A DNA stretch of 13,675 bases from Thermoleophilia bacterium (lineage in GTDB: Bacteria; Actinomycetota; Thermoleophilia; Gaiellales; SKUG01), in the NCBI GenBank assembly GCA_025964455.1, contig JAOPYU010000021.1, forward strand, positions 1 to 13,675, written 5' to 3'. A model generated the notes under the pieces. The model was not told the origin of the DNA. It ran no database searches and saw nothing but the letters and a program-made list of their open reading frames with translations. A program made the position numbers and the translations under genes. Positions 1-8,600 of this stretch are shown here, piece after piece. Numbering within the stretch: position 1 is the first letter of the stretch; each line of letters starts with the position of its first letter.

Positions 1-3000
1 AGGCCGGCGTGCCAGGCCTTGCGGTACATGTGGCTCATGGCCTTCATGTCCGGCTCCGCGAGGAACAGGTTGAGCGACTGGGACTGGTCGATCCACTTCT
101 GCCGACGAGCGGCCGCGTCGATGAGCCACTCTGGCTCGATCTGGAACGCCGTGCGGTATCGCTCCACGATGTCGGCGGGCATGCCGTCGATCTCGCCGAG
201 GTCACCGTCGAAATACTTGAGCTGCGAGGCGAGCTCGTCATCCCAGAGCCGAGCCCGCTTCAGGTCCGCCACCAGGTACGGATTGAGCATCGCGAAGTCG
301 CCTGACAGGTTGCTCTTCACGAACAGGTTGCGATACAGCGGCTCGATGCATGGCGAGGTCCCCACGATGTTGGAGATCGTCGCCGTTGGTGCGATCGCCA
401 GCACATTCGAATTGCGCATGCCCTGCCGGCCGATCCGCTCGCGCAGCGCATCCCAGTCCAGACGCCCGCCGCGCGGCACGTCGATCGCCATCCCACGCTC
501 CGCTTCGAGCAGGTCGAGGGTGTCAGGCGGCAGCAGCCCGCGCTCCCACTTGGAGCCCACGTACGACCCGTACGGGGCACGCTCGCCCGCCAGGTCGCTC
601 GAGGCCTCGTACGCGAAGTAGGCGATCGCCTCCATCATCTCGTCGTTGAACTCAACCGCGGCCTCCGATGCGAACGCGGTCCCTCGCTCGTACAACGCGT
701 ACTGGAGACCCATCACGCCCAGCCCCACCGGGCGGTGCCGTGAGTTGGCCAGGCGCGCCGCCTCCGTCGGATAGAAGTTCACGTCGATGACGTTGTCGAG
801 CGCGCGCACAGCGATGCGTACCGTCTCGCGCAGCTTGGGCATGTCGAGCTCGCCGTCCTCGGTCAGGTGCTGGTCGAGCACGACAGAGCCGAGGTTGCAG
901 ACCGCCGTCTCCTCCTCGGACGTATTGAGCGTGATCTCCGTGCACAGGTTGCTCGAGTGCACCACGCCCACGTGGTCCTGTGGGGAGCGCACGTTGCACG
1001 GGTCCTTGAACGTGATCCATGGGTGCCCGGTCTCGAAGAGCATGCGGAGCATCCGCTTCCACAGGTCGATGGCCGGCATGCGCTCGCCCTGCAGCTCGCC
1101 AGCATCCACCTGCGCCTCGTACTCGACGTAGCGTCGCTCGAAGGCGGCGCCGTACAGGTCGTGCAGGTCCGGCACGTCGGAGCTGCGCAGCAACGTCCAT
1201 TCTCCGCGCTGCTCCATGCGCTTCATGAACAGGTCGGGGATCCAGTTGGCGGTGTTCATGTCGTGCGTGCGCCGACGCTCGTCGCCGGTGTTGCGGCGCA
1301 GCTCGAGGAACTCGCCGATGTCGTTGTGCCAGGTCTCCAGGTAGGCGCAGCCCGAGCCCGCCCGCTTGCCACCCTGGTTGACCGCGACGAGCTGGTCGTT
1401 GTGGAGCTTGAGGAAGGGAACGATGCCCTGGCTCTCGCCGTTCGTGCCGTGGATCCGCGAGCCCGTGCCGCGCACCTTGGTCCACGACCCGCCGAGGCCG
1501 CCCGCCCACTTGCTCAGCTGGGCGTTCTCGGCGACCCCGCGCTGCATGATGCTCTCGAGCGAATCCTCGATCACGTACAGGTAGCAGCTCGACAGCTGGG
1601 AGTGGGGCGTGCCCGCATTGAACAGCGTCGGGGTGGAGGAGCAGAAGCGCCGATCCCGGTACACGCCGTACAGGTCGAGGACCCGCGCCTCTCGGTCACC
1701 CGTCTCGGGCAGGCTGACACCCATCGCTACGCGCATCCAGAACAGCTGCGGCGTCTCGATCCGACGGTGCTCCCGAGCAGTGTCAGACGTCTTGTCGACG
1801 AGCAGGTAGCGATCGTGCAGCGTCTGCAGCCCGAGGTACTCGAAGTCGAGGTCGGCGGTCGGATCGATCGCCGCGGCGAGCCGATCGAGGTCGTACTCGA
1901 GCAGCTCCGGGGCCACGCGACCGATCGACACGCCGTGGCGCAGCAACCGCTCGAACGCGGACCGGTGCGCTGCAGCCAGGCCGGCCAGGCCGTCGCGCTC
2001 CACGGACCAGTCGAGCGTCTCCTCGTACATCCACGTCAGCAGCAGTCGCCCCGCGAACTTCGACCACGCCGGGTCGCGCTCCACGAGTGCCTTCGCGTTG
2101 AGGATGACGAGGGTGCGCGCGTCGGCGCCGACCGTCTCGGCGCCGAGTGAACGGCGCAGCTCGGCCTCTATCTGGTGCTCGTCGAGCGGCAGCTCCAGGC
2201 CGATCGCCGAGAAACGGATCCGTGCCTGCAGGTCGGGGACCGCGAGCTCGGCGCCGGCCTCGGCGTGCGCGCTCGCCGCAGGGGGCTGCGCGACGCCCGC
2301 CGCGTCGCGCGCTCGCTGCATCGCACGTTCGGCCCGGTATACGATGAATCGCTCGGCGATGCGCATGTGCCCGCCGAGCACCAGCTCCTCCTGCACGAGG
2401 TCCTGCAGCGTCTCGACGGGCACGTACGCCAGCCCGAGCGACCCCGCTCGTTCCCCGACGCGTACCGCAATCGGAAGCGCGGGCTCCGGATCGATCCCGG
2501 CTGACAGGAACGCCGCACGCACGGCGGATTCCACCTTCGCGCCGTTCCACGCAACCACCTGCCCGCTGCGCCGCACCACACGGATGCGACGAGTCGAACG
2601 GCCGGTCTCACCCGGCGCCGCCGGCAGCGCGCGCCGGAGCACGAGCGCCTTCGCAACCTCCAGTTCGCCCGCCGCGAGCAGCGCTGCCTCCGCGAGCGTG
2701 GAGAGGTCGTGCTCGCGTACCGTCAGCGGGCACGCGTCGAGCTCGGAGCCGCACAGCCGCTCGCAGACGGCCCGCGTGATCCGCGCGACCAACTCACGCG
2801 ACTCGAGCGTGTCAGCCACCTCCGTTCCGCGCGCCAAGGCAAGGGTGGCGATGGCGTCAGCTACGAGCCGAGCCGGGGCCGCCGGCGTGAAGTCCCGCTC
2901 GTGACCGACCTCGTCCACGATCCGCGTGCCCCACGCACGCGGTTCGATCGCGGCGAGGGCCGCATCGACGTCCACGCGTGGCCGCTGCGCCGCTGCATCG

Positions 3001-3065
3001 GGCGACGCGGCCCGCTTCAGGTCGAGGTCGCGAAGGATGGAATCGATGTCGATGGAATGCTGCAT
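1..3065 (-). CDS. nrdA: Ribonucleoside-diphosphate reductase large (alpha) subunit, chlamydial-like, C-terminus cut by window edge
   Basis: NrdA reduces ribonucleoside diphosphates to deoxyribonucleotides for DNA synthesis, together with NrdB. The window holds 1,021 codons. The frame is still open at the edge and ends at KAWHAG, a few residues before the expected Tyr-Tyr radical-transfer pair; the C-terminal redox cysteines are also outside. Visible catalytic residues are C494 (in LSSCYLY, E. coli C225), N706/C708/E710 (in NLCTE, E. coli N437/C439/E441) and C723 (in AVCNLGS, E. coli C462). The conserved stretch PTATISNIVGTSPCIEP is also present. Residues about 160-250 form a canonical ATP-cone (starts IRVVRRSGQVVAWNG). 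Residues about 48-145 look like a second, degenerate cone. This long N-terminus resembles chlamydial R1 (about 1,050 residues) rather than E. coli (761). The ATG at 3065 is supported by AGGAG overlapping the nrdB stop codon. Only 12 bases separate the genes, so they are co-transcribed and probably translationally coupled. Confidence 0.97.
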   Translation of the reverse strand, partial: MQHSIDIDSILRDLDLKRAASPDAAAQRPRVDVDAALAAIEPRAWGTRIVDEVGHERDFTPAAPARLVADAIATLALARGTEVADTLESRELVARITRAVCERLCGSELDACPLTVREHDLSTLAEAALLAAGELEVAKALVLRRALPAAPGETGRSTRRIRVVRRSGQVVAWNGAKVESAVRAAFLSAGIDPEPALPIAVRVGERAGSLGLAYVPVETLQDLVQEELVLGGHMRIAERFIVYRAERAMQRARDAAGVAQPPAASAHAEAGAELAVPDLQARIRFSAIGLELPLDEHQIEAELRRSLGAETVGADARTLVILNAKALVERDPAWSKFAGRLLLTWMYEETLDWSVERDGLAGLAAAHRSAFERLLRHGVSIGRVAPELLEYDLDRLAAAIDPTADLDFEYLGLQTLHDRYLLVDKTSDTAREHRRIETPQLFWMRVAMGVSLPETGDREARVLDLYGVYRDRRFCSSTPTLFNAGTPHSQLSSCYLYVIEDSLESIMQRGVAENAQLSKWAGGLGGSWTKVRGTGSRIHGTNGESQGIVPFLKLHNDQLVAVNQGGKRAGSGCAYLETWHNDIGEFLELRRNTGDERRRTHDMNTANWIPDLFMKRMEQRGEWTLLRSSDVPDLHDLYGAAFERRYVEYEAQVDAGELQGERMPAIDLWKRMLRMLFETGHPWITFKDPCNVRSPQDHVGVVHSSNLCTEITLNTSEEETAVCNLGSVVLDQHLTEDGELDMPKLRETVRIAVRALDNVIDVNFYPTEAARLANSRHRPVGLGVMGLQYALYERGTAFASEAAVEFNDEMMEAIAYFAYEASSDLAGERAPYGSYVGSKWERGLLPPDTLDLLEAERGMAIDVPRGGRLDWDALRERIGRQGMRNSNVLAIAPTATISNIVGTSPCIEPLYRNLFVKSNLSGDFAMLNPYLVADLKRARLWDDELASQLKYFDGDLGEIDGMPADIVERYRTAFQIEPEWLIDAAARRQKWIDQSQSLNLFLAEPDMKAMSHMYRKAWHAG

Positions 3066-3077
3066 GTGTCAGTGCTC

Positions 3078-4163
3078 CTAGAGCTCGTCGTCGGCGACGG
3101 CCGCGAGGGCGGACGCCTTCTGGTACTCGGTGACGCGTCCCTCGAAGAAGTTCTGTTCCTTGCCGATGTCCATCAGCTCGGCGAGCCACGGCAACGGGTT
3201 GGTGACGCCGGGTGACAGCGGTTCGAGCCCGAGGCCCTCGAGCCGACGATCGGCGATGTAGTCGATGTAGGTGCAGAACTCCTCGCGCGACAGGCCGACG
3301 CCGTCGACGGGCAGCACGTCGTCGATGAAGCGGTGCTCCAGCTCGACCGCCTCGCGCATCAGCTCGCGCAGCTCCGCACGCAGCTCATCCGTCCACACCG
3401 CGGGGTTCTCCGCCATGAGCTCCAGGAAGAGCCGGCGCAGCAGCTCGATGTGGTTGCTCTCGTCGCGCAGGGTGTAGCGGAACATCGTCCCGACACCCGT
3501 CAGCTTGCCCTGGCGGTACAGCGACAGGATCATGCCGAACAGCCCGTAGAACTGGGTGCCTTCCATGCACTGGCCGAACACGAACAGGTTCTTGGCGAAC
3601 AGCGCCACGTTCTCCGGCACCGTCAGGTCGAGGTCGCGTCGCAGCCCCTGTGACAGCCGCGTGACGAACTCGTTCTTCGCGACGATCGACGGGATGTCGG
3701 CGAACATCGCCTCGCACTCGTGGGGATCCAGCCCGAGCGAGCTGATCATGTAGAGCAGAGAATCGGCGTGGATGTTCTCCTCGTGCGCGTGGCGGCCGAG
3801 GACGAGCTTCAGCTCCGACGCCGTGACGAGCTCGCGGATGACCGTCAGCACGTTGTCACCGACGATGCCTTCCGCGGCGCTGAAGTAGCCGACGCCCATC
3901 TTCACGATCCAGCGGTCCACCTCGCTGAGGGCGTCCGCCGAGCGCCACTGCTCGACGTCGCGCTGCATCGGCACGTCTTCGGGCTCCCAGTGGTTCGCCT
4001 TCATCTTCCCGTAGAGCTCGTACGCCCAGGCGTACTTGAGCGGCAGCAGGTTGAAGGCGAGGGTCTCGCGCCCCGCGACCACCCGCTTGCCGGCGAGCGC
4101 CTCCTGCGCCTTCGCCTCGTCGAGCACGAAGCTCCGTCGGCCGATCGTGTAGGTGCGCTGCAT
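3078..4163 (-). CDS. nrdB: Ribonucleoside-diphosphate reductase small (beta) subunit, class Ic type (no radical tyrosine)
   Basis: This 361-residue ferritin-like subunit carries the dinuclear metal centre that starts radical chemistry in NrdA. All six ligands are visible: E98, E129, H132 (in EENIHADSLLY), E201 (in CMEGTQFYG), E235 and H238 (in RDESNH). Spacings E98-E129 (31) and E201-E235 (34) equal those of E. coli D84-E115 and E204-E238. The radical tyrosine position, four residues after H132, is L136 (codon at 3756-3758). The first ligand is Glu, not Asp. Both are class Ic features, known from Chlamydia, whose cofactor is Mn(IV)/Fe(III). The C-terminus has a chlamydia-like EQNFFEGRVTEYQ. 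I chose ATG 4163 over the longer frame to 4226 because GGAGGGG lies about 7 bases upstream and the protein family starts there. A cobalamin riboswitch precedes it. nrdB comes before nrdA, the reverse of the common order. Confidence 0.97.
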   Translation of the reverse strand: MQRTYTIGRRSFVLDEAKAQEALAGKRVVAGRETLAFNLLPLKYAWAYELYGKMKANHWEPEDVPMQRDVEQWRSADALSEVDRWIVKMGVGYFSAAEGIVGDNVLTVIRELVTASELKLVLGRHAHEENIHADSLLYMISSLGLDPHECEAMFADIPSIVAKNEFVTRLSQGLRRDLDLTVPENVALFAKNLFVFGQCMEGTQFYGLFGMILSLYRQGKLTGVGTMFRYTLRDESNHIELLRRLFLELMAENPAVWTDELRAELRELMREAVELEHRFIDDVLPVDGVGLSREEFCTYIDYIADRRLEGLGLEPLSPGVTNPLPWLAELMDIGKEQNFFEGRVTEYQKASALAAVADDEL

Positions 4164-4169
4164 GTGGTT

Positions 4170-4200
4170 CCCCTCCGAGCCGCGTCGACGGTCGGTGGGG
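4170..4200 (-). promoter_or_regulatory. Hairpin sequestering the nrdB ribosome binding site (riboswitch expression platform)
   Basis: Between the aptamer and nrdB, CCCCACCG (4193-4200) can pair with CGGAGGGG (4170-4177), giving seven G-C pairs around one A-A mismatch and a 15-base loop. The right arm contains the nrdB SD. This is the expected OFF structure of a translational riboswitch. The upstream G-run at about 4381-4386 or the repeats at 4222-4255 could compete for the left arm. The pairing is seen directly; the switching mechanism is inferred. Confidence 0.65.
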
Positions 4201-4221
4201 CCAGCGAGCCGAGGGCGACGC

Positions 4222-4255
4222 CGCACGGGTGCAGCGTTGCCTGGCGCACGGGTGC
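4222..4255 (-). repeat. 11-base direct repeat between aptamer and SD hairpin
   Basis: GCACCCGTGCG on the minus strand occurs twice, at 4245-4255 and 4222-4232. Each copy is itself nearly self-complementary (GCAC, CC, GTGC), so the two copies can pair with each other. They lie in the linker of the riboswitch leader and could form the alternative (ON or anti-sequester) structure. No other role is visible. Confidence 0.5.
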
Positions 4256-4268
4256 CCTTCGACCGAGG

Positions 4269-4410
4269 ACAGTACCTGCACCACGAGGCGGTCGACCGGA
4301 CTCGCGCAGCGCCATCGGGAGCTGTGCATCACCGTTGCGGGACAGTGCCGGGATCTCACCGGACTTCGCCGAACCTCGTGGCCCCCCATTCGGTGGGGGA
4401 TCCGGACTGT
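4269..4410 (-). ncRNA. Cobalamin (B12) riboswitch in the nrdBA leader
   Basis: On the minus strand this stretch carries the hallmark cobalamin aptamer core: GAAGTCCGGTGAGATCCCGG, then CACTGTCCCGCAACGGTGA, then a B12 box reading GAGTCCGGTCGACCGCCTCG. The outer helix is explicit: CCACGAGG (4374-4381) pairs perfectly with CCTCGTGG (4281-4288). A short closing helix is possible between ACAGT (4406-4410) and ACTGT (4269-4273). A C/G hairpin at about 4382-4400 fills the 5' arm. Exact ends are estimates. It lies about 105 bases before the nrdB start, on the same strand. B12 riboswitches before class I reductase operons are known (for example Streptomyces nrdABS), where they lower the B12-independent enzyme when B12 is available. 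Confidence 0.93.
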
Positions 4411-4460
4411 AGCGTGGAGGGCCGGACGCAGGCGCTGCATCTAGCGTCCACGCGCTCGAA

Positions 4461-5207
4461 TCAGCCTGGGTTGATGCCGATCGTGATCGCCAGCATGACG
4501 ACGTAGCCGAGCACCATCCCGGCCGCGACCGTGCGGCGCGAGGTGCGACCGAGCGCCTCGGGGACCAGCTCGAAGGCGACCATCCAGAGCATCGCCCCAC
4601 CCGCGACGCCGAGCCCGATCGGCAGCGCGCTTCGGAACGCCTCGACGAACAGGAAGGCGGGAATCGCCAGCAGTGGCTGCGGCAGCGACGAGAAGATGCT
4701 CCAGCCGGCTGCCGACTTCACGCTCGCGCCGTTGGGCACGAGGGCCAGCGAGATCGCGAGCCCCTCGGGGATGTTGTGGATCGCGATCGCGAGCGCCACG
4801 AGCACGCCCAGGTCCTCGCCGCCACCGAACGAGACGCCGACGCCGATTCCCTCGGCCGCCGAATGAGCCGTCATCACAGCGATGATCAGGAAGGCCACGC
4901 GTGCGCTCGCCCCGCGCAGCTTGCCGACATCCGGTTCGCCGTGCGCGTGGATGAATCTCGCGATGATCCAGATCACCACCACGCCCGCAACGCACCCGGA
5001 GAGAGTCCGCAGCCCCGATTCGCGCGTCCCTTGCACGAGCAACAGCTGCGTCGCCGCGAGCATGAGCCCGCCGGCGGTGGCCGTCGCGAATCCCAGCGTG
5101 CGGTTCGAGGCGTCGCGCATGAACAGCAGCGGCAGGGCGCCCAGTCCCGTGGCGACCGCGGTCAGCACGGACGCGATGATCACCGCGAGGAGGGATGCGT
5201 CGTTCAC
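4461..5207 (-). CDS. ZIP-family divalent metal transporter
   Basis: A 248-residue inner-membrane protein that imports divalent cations (zinc, iron or manganese in this family). It shows about eight hydrophobic segments. The two signature metal-site helices are present: HSAAEG (H115, E119) and HNIPEG (H144, N145, E148), which match ZIP transmembrane segments 4 and 5. A short histidine/acidic loop (HAHGEPD, residues 88-94) sits before that pair, as in the variable cytoplasmic loop of ZIP proteins. Length fits the bacterial ZupT/GufA-like range. The start is GTG at 5207 without a clear SD; the next ATG would remove the first membrane helix. It follows the 110-residue gene by 28 bases, so the two are likely one transcript. 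It precedes the nrdBA leader on the same strand. Metal specificity cannot be read from sequence. Confidence 0.92.
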   Translation of the reverse strand: MNDASLLAVIIASVLTAVATGLGALPLLFMRDASNRTLGFATATAGGLMLAATQLLLVQGTRESGLRTLSGCVAGVVVIWIIARFIHAHGEPDVGKLRGASARVAFLIIAVMTAHSAAEGIGVGVSFGGGEDLGVLVALAIAIHNIPEGLAISLALVPNGASVKSAAGWSIFSSLPQPLLAIPAFLFVEAFRSALPIGLGVAGGAMLWMVAFELVPEALGRTSRRTVAAGMVLGYVVMLAITIGINPG

Positions 5208-5235
5208 GGGCGGCGTCGCTCGGTCTCGCCGCGGA

Positions 5236-5568
5236 TCAGGTGACCGGCAGGACCGGGCCCTGCGTCCAGTTGGGCTCGACCTCGTGCAGCACGCGGATCA
5301 GCTCGAGCTCCCCGTCGATCCCGAACGTGTCGAGCTTCGCCAAGCACGACTCCACGAGCGGCGCGTGCGCGCCGTATCCGCGGGTGTGGGAGATCCGGAA
5401 GGTGAACAGGTCGCGCTCGCCCGCCTTGCGCTGGAGCTGGGCCGGGGCCATCAGCAGTCGCGCCTCGTCGAAGCGCAGCTCCTCGCGCAGGCGCAGCTCG
5501 AAGAGCATGTCGCTCCAGTCGGCGGCCTGGTCGTCGATCGTCGTGCGGAACTCGGTGGCGAGGGACAT
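5236..5568 (-). CDS. Conserved-looking small protein of unknown function (110 residues)
   Basis: I do not recognise a family. The protein starts MSLATEFRTTIDDQAADWSD. It is soluble, charged, free of membrane segments or signal peptide, and contains one cysteine (in VESCLAKLDTFG). The first half is rich in charged helical sequence (LFELRLREELRFDEARLL). The second half looks like mixed alpha/beta with a TRGYGAH segment. Support for it being real: it fills the gap between two genes on the same strand, its stop lies 28 bases before the ZIP start, and a TAGTAT hexamer sits 6 bases before the ATG, with no SD, suggesting leaderless transcription. It may be co-transcribed with the ZIP gene. Confidence 0.68.
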   Translation of the reverse strand: MSLATEFRTTIDDQAADWSDMLFELRLREELRFDEARLLMAPAQLQRKAGERDLFTFRISHTRGYGAHAPLVESCLAKLDTFGIDGELELIRVLHEVEPNWTQGPVLPVT

Positions 5569-5593
5569 GCGCGGATACTACCCGCGCGGCGGG
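5569..5593 (-). promoter_or_regulatory. Probable promoter -10 (leaderless) with overlapping GC palindrome
   Basis: On the minus strand TAGTAT (5575-5580) is followed by six bases and then the ATG at 5568. A transcript starting 6-7 bases after this -10 would begin at or next to the ATG. Directly upstream is a perfect 5-bp inverted repeat with a 3-base loop (5581-5593, CCCGC/GCGGG). It could be a weak terminator for the upstream gene or an operator. I see no clear -35 box. Confidence 0.4.
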
Positions 5594-5601
5594 ACCGACG
5601 A

Positions 5602-8600
5602 TCAGGGTTGTTCGACGAGCGTGATCGACATGGTGCCCGTGTAGGTGCCCGCCGTCTGGGCCGCCGGGACATCCAGCTGCAGGTCGTATGAGTGACTGGT
5701 CGTGGCGGGAGGTCGCGAGGTTTCCAGCACCTGCGCCGTTGCCGAGAGCGGGGTCCACGCCTCGGTCACCCCGAAGTGCTTCCAGGCCTGCCGATTCGCG
5801 GCGATGGTGTTGCCGCCGGACGTGAGGACGCTCCCTTGGAGGCCCAGCTGGTACGTCGTGTCGCTGGTGACGCTGACGATGACTGCCGCCCCCGCCGTCG
5901 TCTGGCCCGACCCCGCGGGGCCGATCTGGCGGGGCAGTCCCGCGGTGGTGACTCCCCAGTTCAGGGAACATGGGCATGCGGAGTTCCGGGCCGCATCGCC
6001 ATAGCCCAGTGCGCTGAGCCCGATCGTGAGTGCGGGCGTCGTCACGGTGAATGCGCCGGACGCGCTGGCGGAGCTGGTATCGGGGTTCGTCACGGTGACG
6101 TTCCGCGCGCCGATCGCCGCTGAACCGATGACGTCCAACGTGCCGGTGACCTGGGTCGACGTCACACCAGTGACCGTGGCGGTGACACCAGTGCCGGACA
6201 CGGTGACGGTCGCTCCGGCGACGAAGCCCGTGCCGGTGATGGTGAATGGCAGACCTCGACGCCCCTGGGGGCCGGACGTCGGCGAGATCGACGCCACCGT
6301 CATCGCCGCGACCGTCGTGAACGACCACGTACCTGACCACCCGCTCGTCGCACCGTTCACGTCCGTGGCCATGGCGCGGTACCAGTAGGTCGTCGAAGCT
6401 GCCAAGGCCGGGCTGACCACCCAGGTCCCATTGCTGCCGCTAGACACCGAACCGCTCACTCCCGACCGCACCGCGGTTCCGCACGCCGCATCCGAACACA
6501 CCTGGAACGATACCGTGCCCGAGTTGCCGTCCGGGTCCGCATAGGTCGCCGACAGTGTCGGCGCCACCACCACGCTGACGGCTCCGTTCGTCGGGCTGAC
6601 GAGGGTCGGAACCGTGGGCACTCGGTGGTAGTACGTGCTCACCACGTTGCTGGGCGCCGCCATGTTCCCTGCCTGGTCCACGGCCTGCACCTGGTACCAG
6701 TGCGTCAGGTTCACGGCAGCCGCGGCATCCGAGTACGAGCCGGTGGTCGGCGAACCGTCGACCGACACCTGCGTCCACGGTCCGGTGGATGAGGTGCCTC
6801 GGAACACCCGGTAGTAGGCGACGCCGCTCGTTGCATCGGTGACGGTGGTCCAGGTCAGTGCCGGCGCGGCCACGGTCGAGGCGCCGGTCGCGAGCGTGGT
6901 CACCGTGGGCGGAGCTGCTGTGTCCTTGCGCACCTCGAACGTGTCCACCGAAGTCGTCGTCAGTGCACCCGAGTTGGTGGCGCGTACCGAGACGAAATTC
7001 ACACCCTCCGCCATCGCCGTCCAGGTTGATGCGAGGAGCGCCCAGTTCGTCGTGTACGAGGTTCCGGAGATGGTCGCCACCTGGGTCCACGCCTGACGCT
7101 GGGTGCCGGTCTGCCCTGCGGCGCTCCACACGTTCGTCGCGTAGTTCGCCAGCGCCACGCCATCGGCGAAGTCGACGTCGTACAGACCCGTGTTCGCGTT
7201 GCGCCAGGTCAGGTCGCCGGGCTGGTTGTCGACGATGGTCGGCGCATTCACCGTCGTGAAGGACCAGATCGTGCTGGCGGTTCCGACACGGGTCAACACG
7301 TCGGTCGGCCGCGCACGCCACCAGTACGTCGTGCTCGGCGCGAGCGCCGGCGTCACGGCGTAGGTGCCGTTCGCGCCGTTGGCGAGCGAACCGGTCGTCC
7401 CAGAACGAACCACCGATGCACACGCTGCGTCGCTGCAGACGTCGAAGGTGAGAGTGCCAGTGTCGAGATCCACATCCGAGTATGTGGCCGTCAGCGTCGG
7501 GGCGAGCGGTTGCAGGGTCGCGCCGTTGGTCGGGGTGACGTTCGCCGCAGTCGGCGCGTTGACGTCGAGGATCGCACCGTCGCTGCACGTCGCGGTGGCC
7601 ACGTTCCCCGCGTTGTCACGCGTGCGGATGCAGCTGTAGTAACGAGTGCCATGCGTCAGTGACAGTCCGGTGCCCTGGCCCGTCAGCGCCGCCGTGGTCG
7701 TCCAGGTCTTCGGCGCACCGGCCGCGCAGTTGGTACCTGTTGACGACGCGGAGAAGCAGTAGTCGTAGTTGAGCACGCCGGAGGCGGTGTCCGTTCCAGC
7801 TGCCCAGTTCGCGTCGAGCACCGAGGCGCTCGTGGTCAGATCGGTGTCAGCCCCGGTCCCGTCGCTGGGCACGGGGTTGGTCGGCGCGACCGAGTCGACG
7901 ACCGAACCGTCCGAGCACACGGCCGTACTCCTGTTCTTGGCGTAGTCCTCGGACTTCACGCAGACGTAGTACCGGGTTCCCGAGGTCATCGTCAGGCCGG
8001 TGGCCGTGAAGGTGCCGGTCGTCTCCGCGAGCGAGGTCCACGTCCGCTGCGCAGTCGTGGCGCAGTCGGCACCGGTAGCGCTCGCCGAGATGCAGTAGTT
8101 GACGCCCCAGAGTCCCGAGCCCGCGTCGGAGCCCCCGGAATAGGTCACGACGAACGTGGTCGAGGAGATCTGGCCGTCGATGTCGGTGGGGTTTCCGTCG
8201 AACACGCTCGTCGGAGGGGCCGGAGCCACCGTGTCGACAGTGAACGCCGTCTTGGTGCCGATGCTGGCCCACGCGGTCTGCCACAGGTCGTCGTAGGTCC
8301 AGCCCGAGGTGCGACCTCCGCTGTCGACGGTGCACGCTCGTGCGTGATACGAGGTGCCGTTGACGAGTCCGGTCTCGGTCCGCGTGATCGTCATCTCCTG
8401 GTTGGAGGAGGTGGTGGTCTGGGCGGCGAGGGGGGTGCCAGCGGCAGTGCATGCATCGAGAGGATCCATGACGGTGGAAACCGGGGCGAACTGGTAGCGC
8501 GGCGTGAGCGTGTCGGCCGTGTCCTGGTCCGCGACGATGAAGGAGACCTGCATCGACGTGCCGAGCCCGCCGAGCCAGCAGACGCTGGAGCAGCGCAGCG

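Noticed and set aside
867..2150. Long plus-strand open frame of 427 codons
   Set aside because: It lies wholly opposite nrdA, whose catalytic motifs are intact. The translation has the Arg/Val/Leu-rich bias of an antisense frame in high-GC DNA.
4164..4226. 21-codon N-terminal extension of nrdB
   Set aside because: It would overlap the riboswitch expression platform and the SD. The Arg/Pro-rich extension is unlike NrdB N-termini.
4424..4449. 6-bp hairpin (GGACGC/GCGTCC) after the ZIP stop, considered as a terminator
   Set aside because: The 14-base loop is large and no T-tract follows on the minus strand. Evidence is too weak to call.
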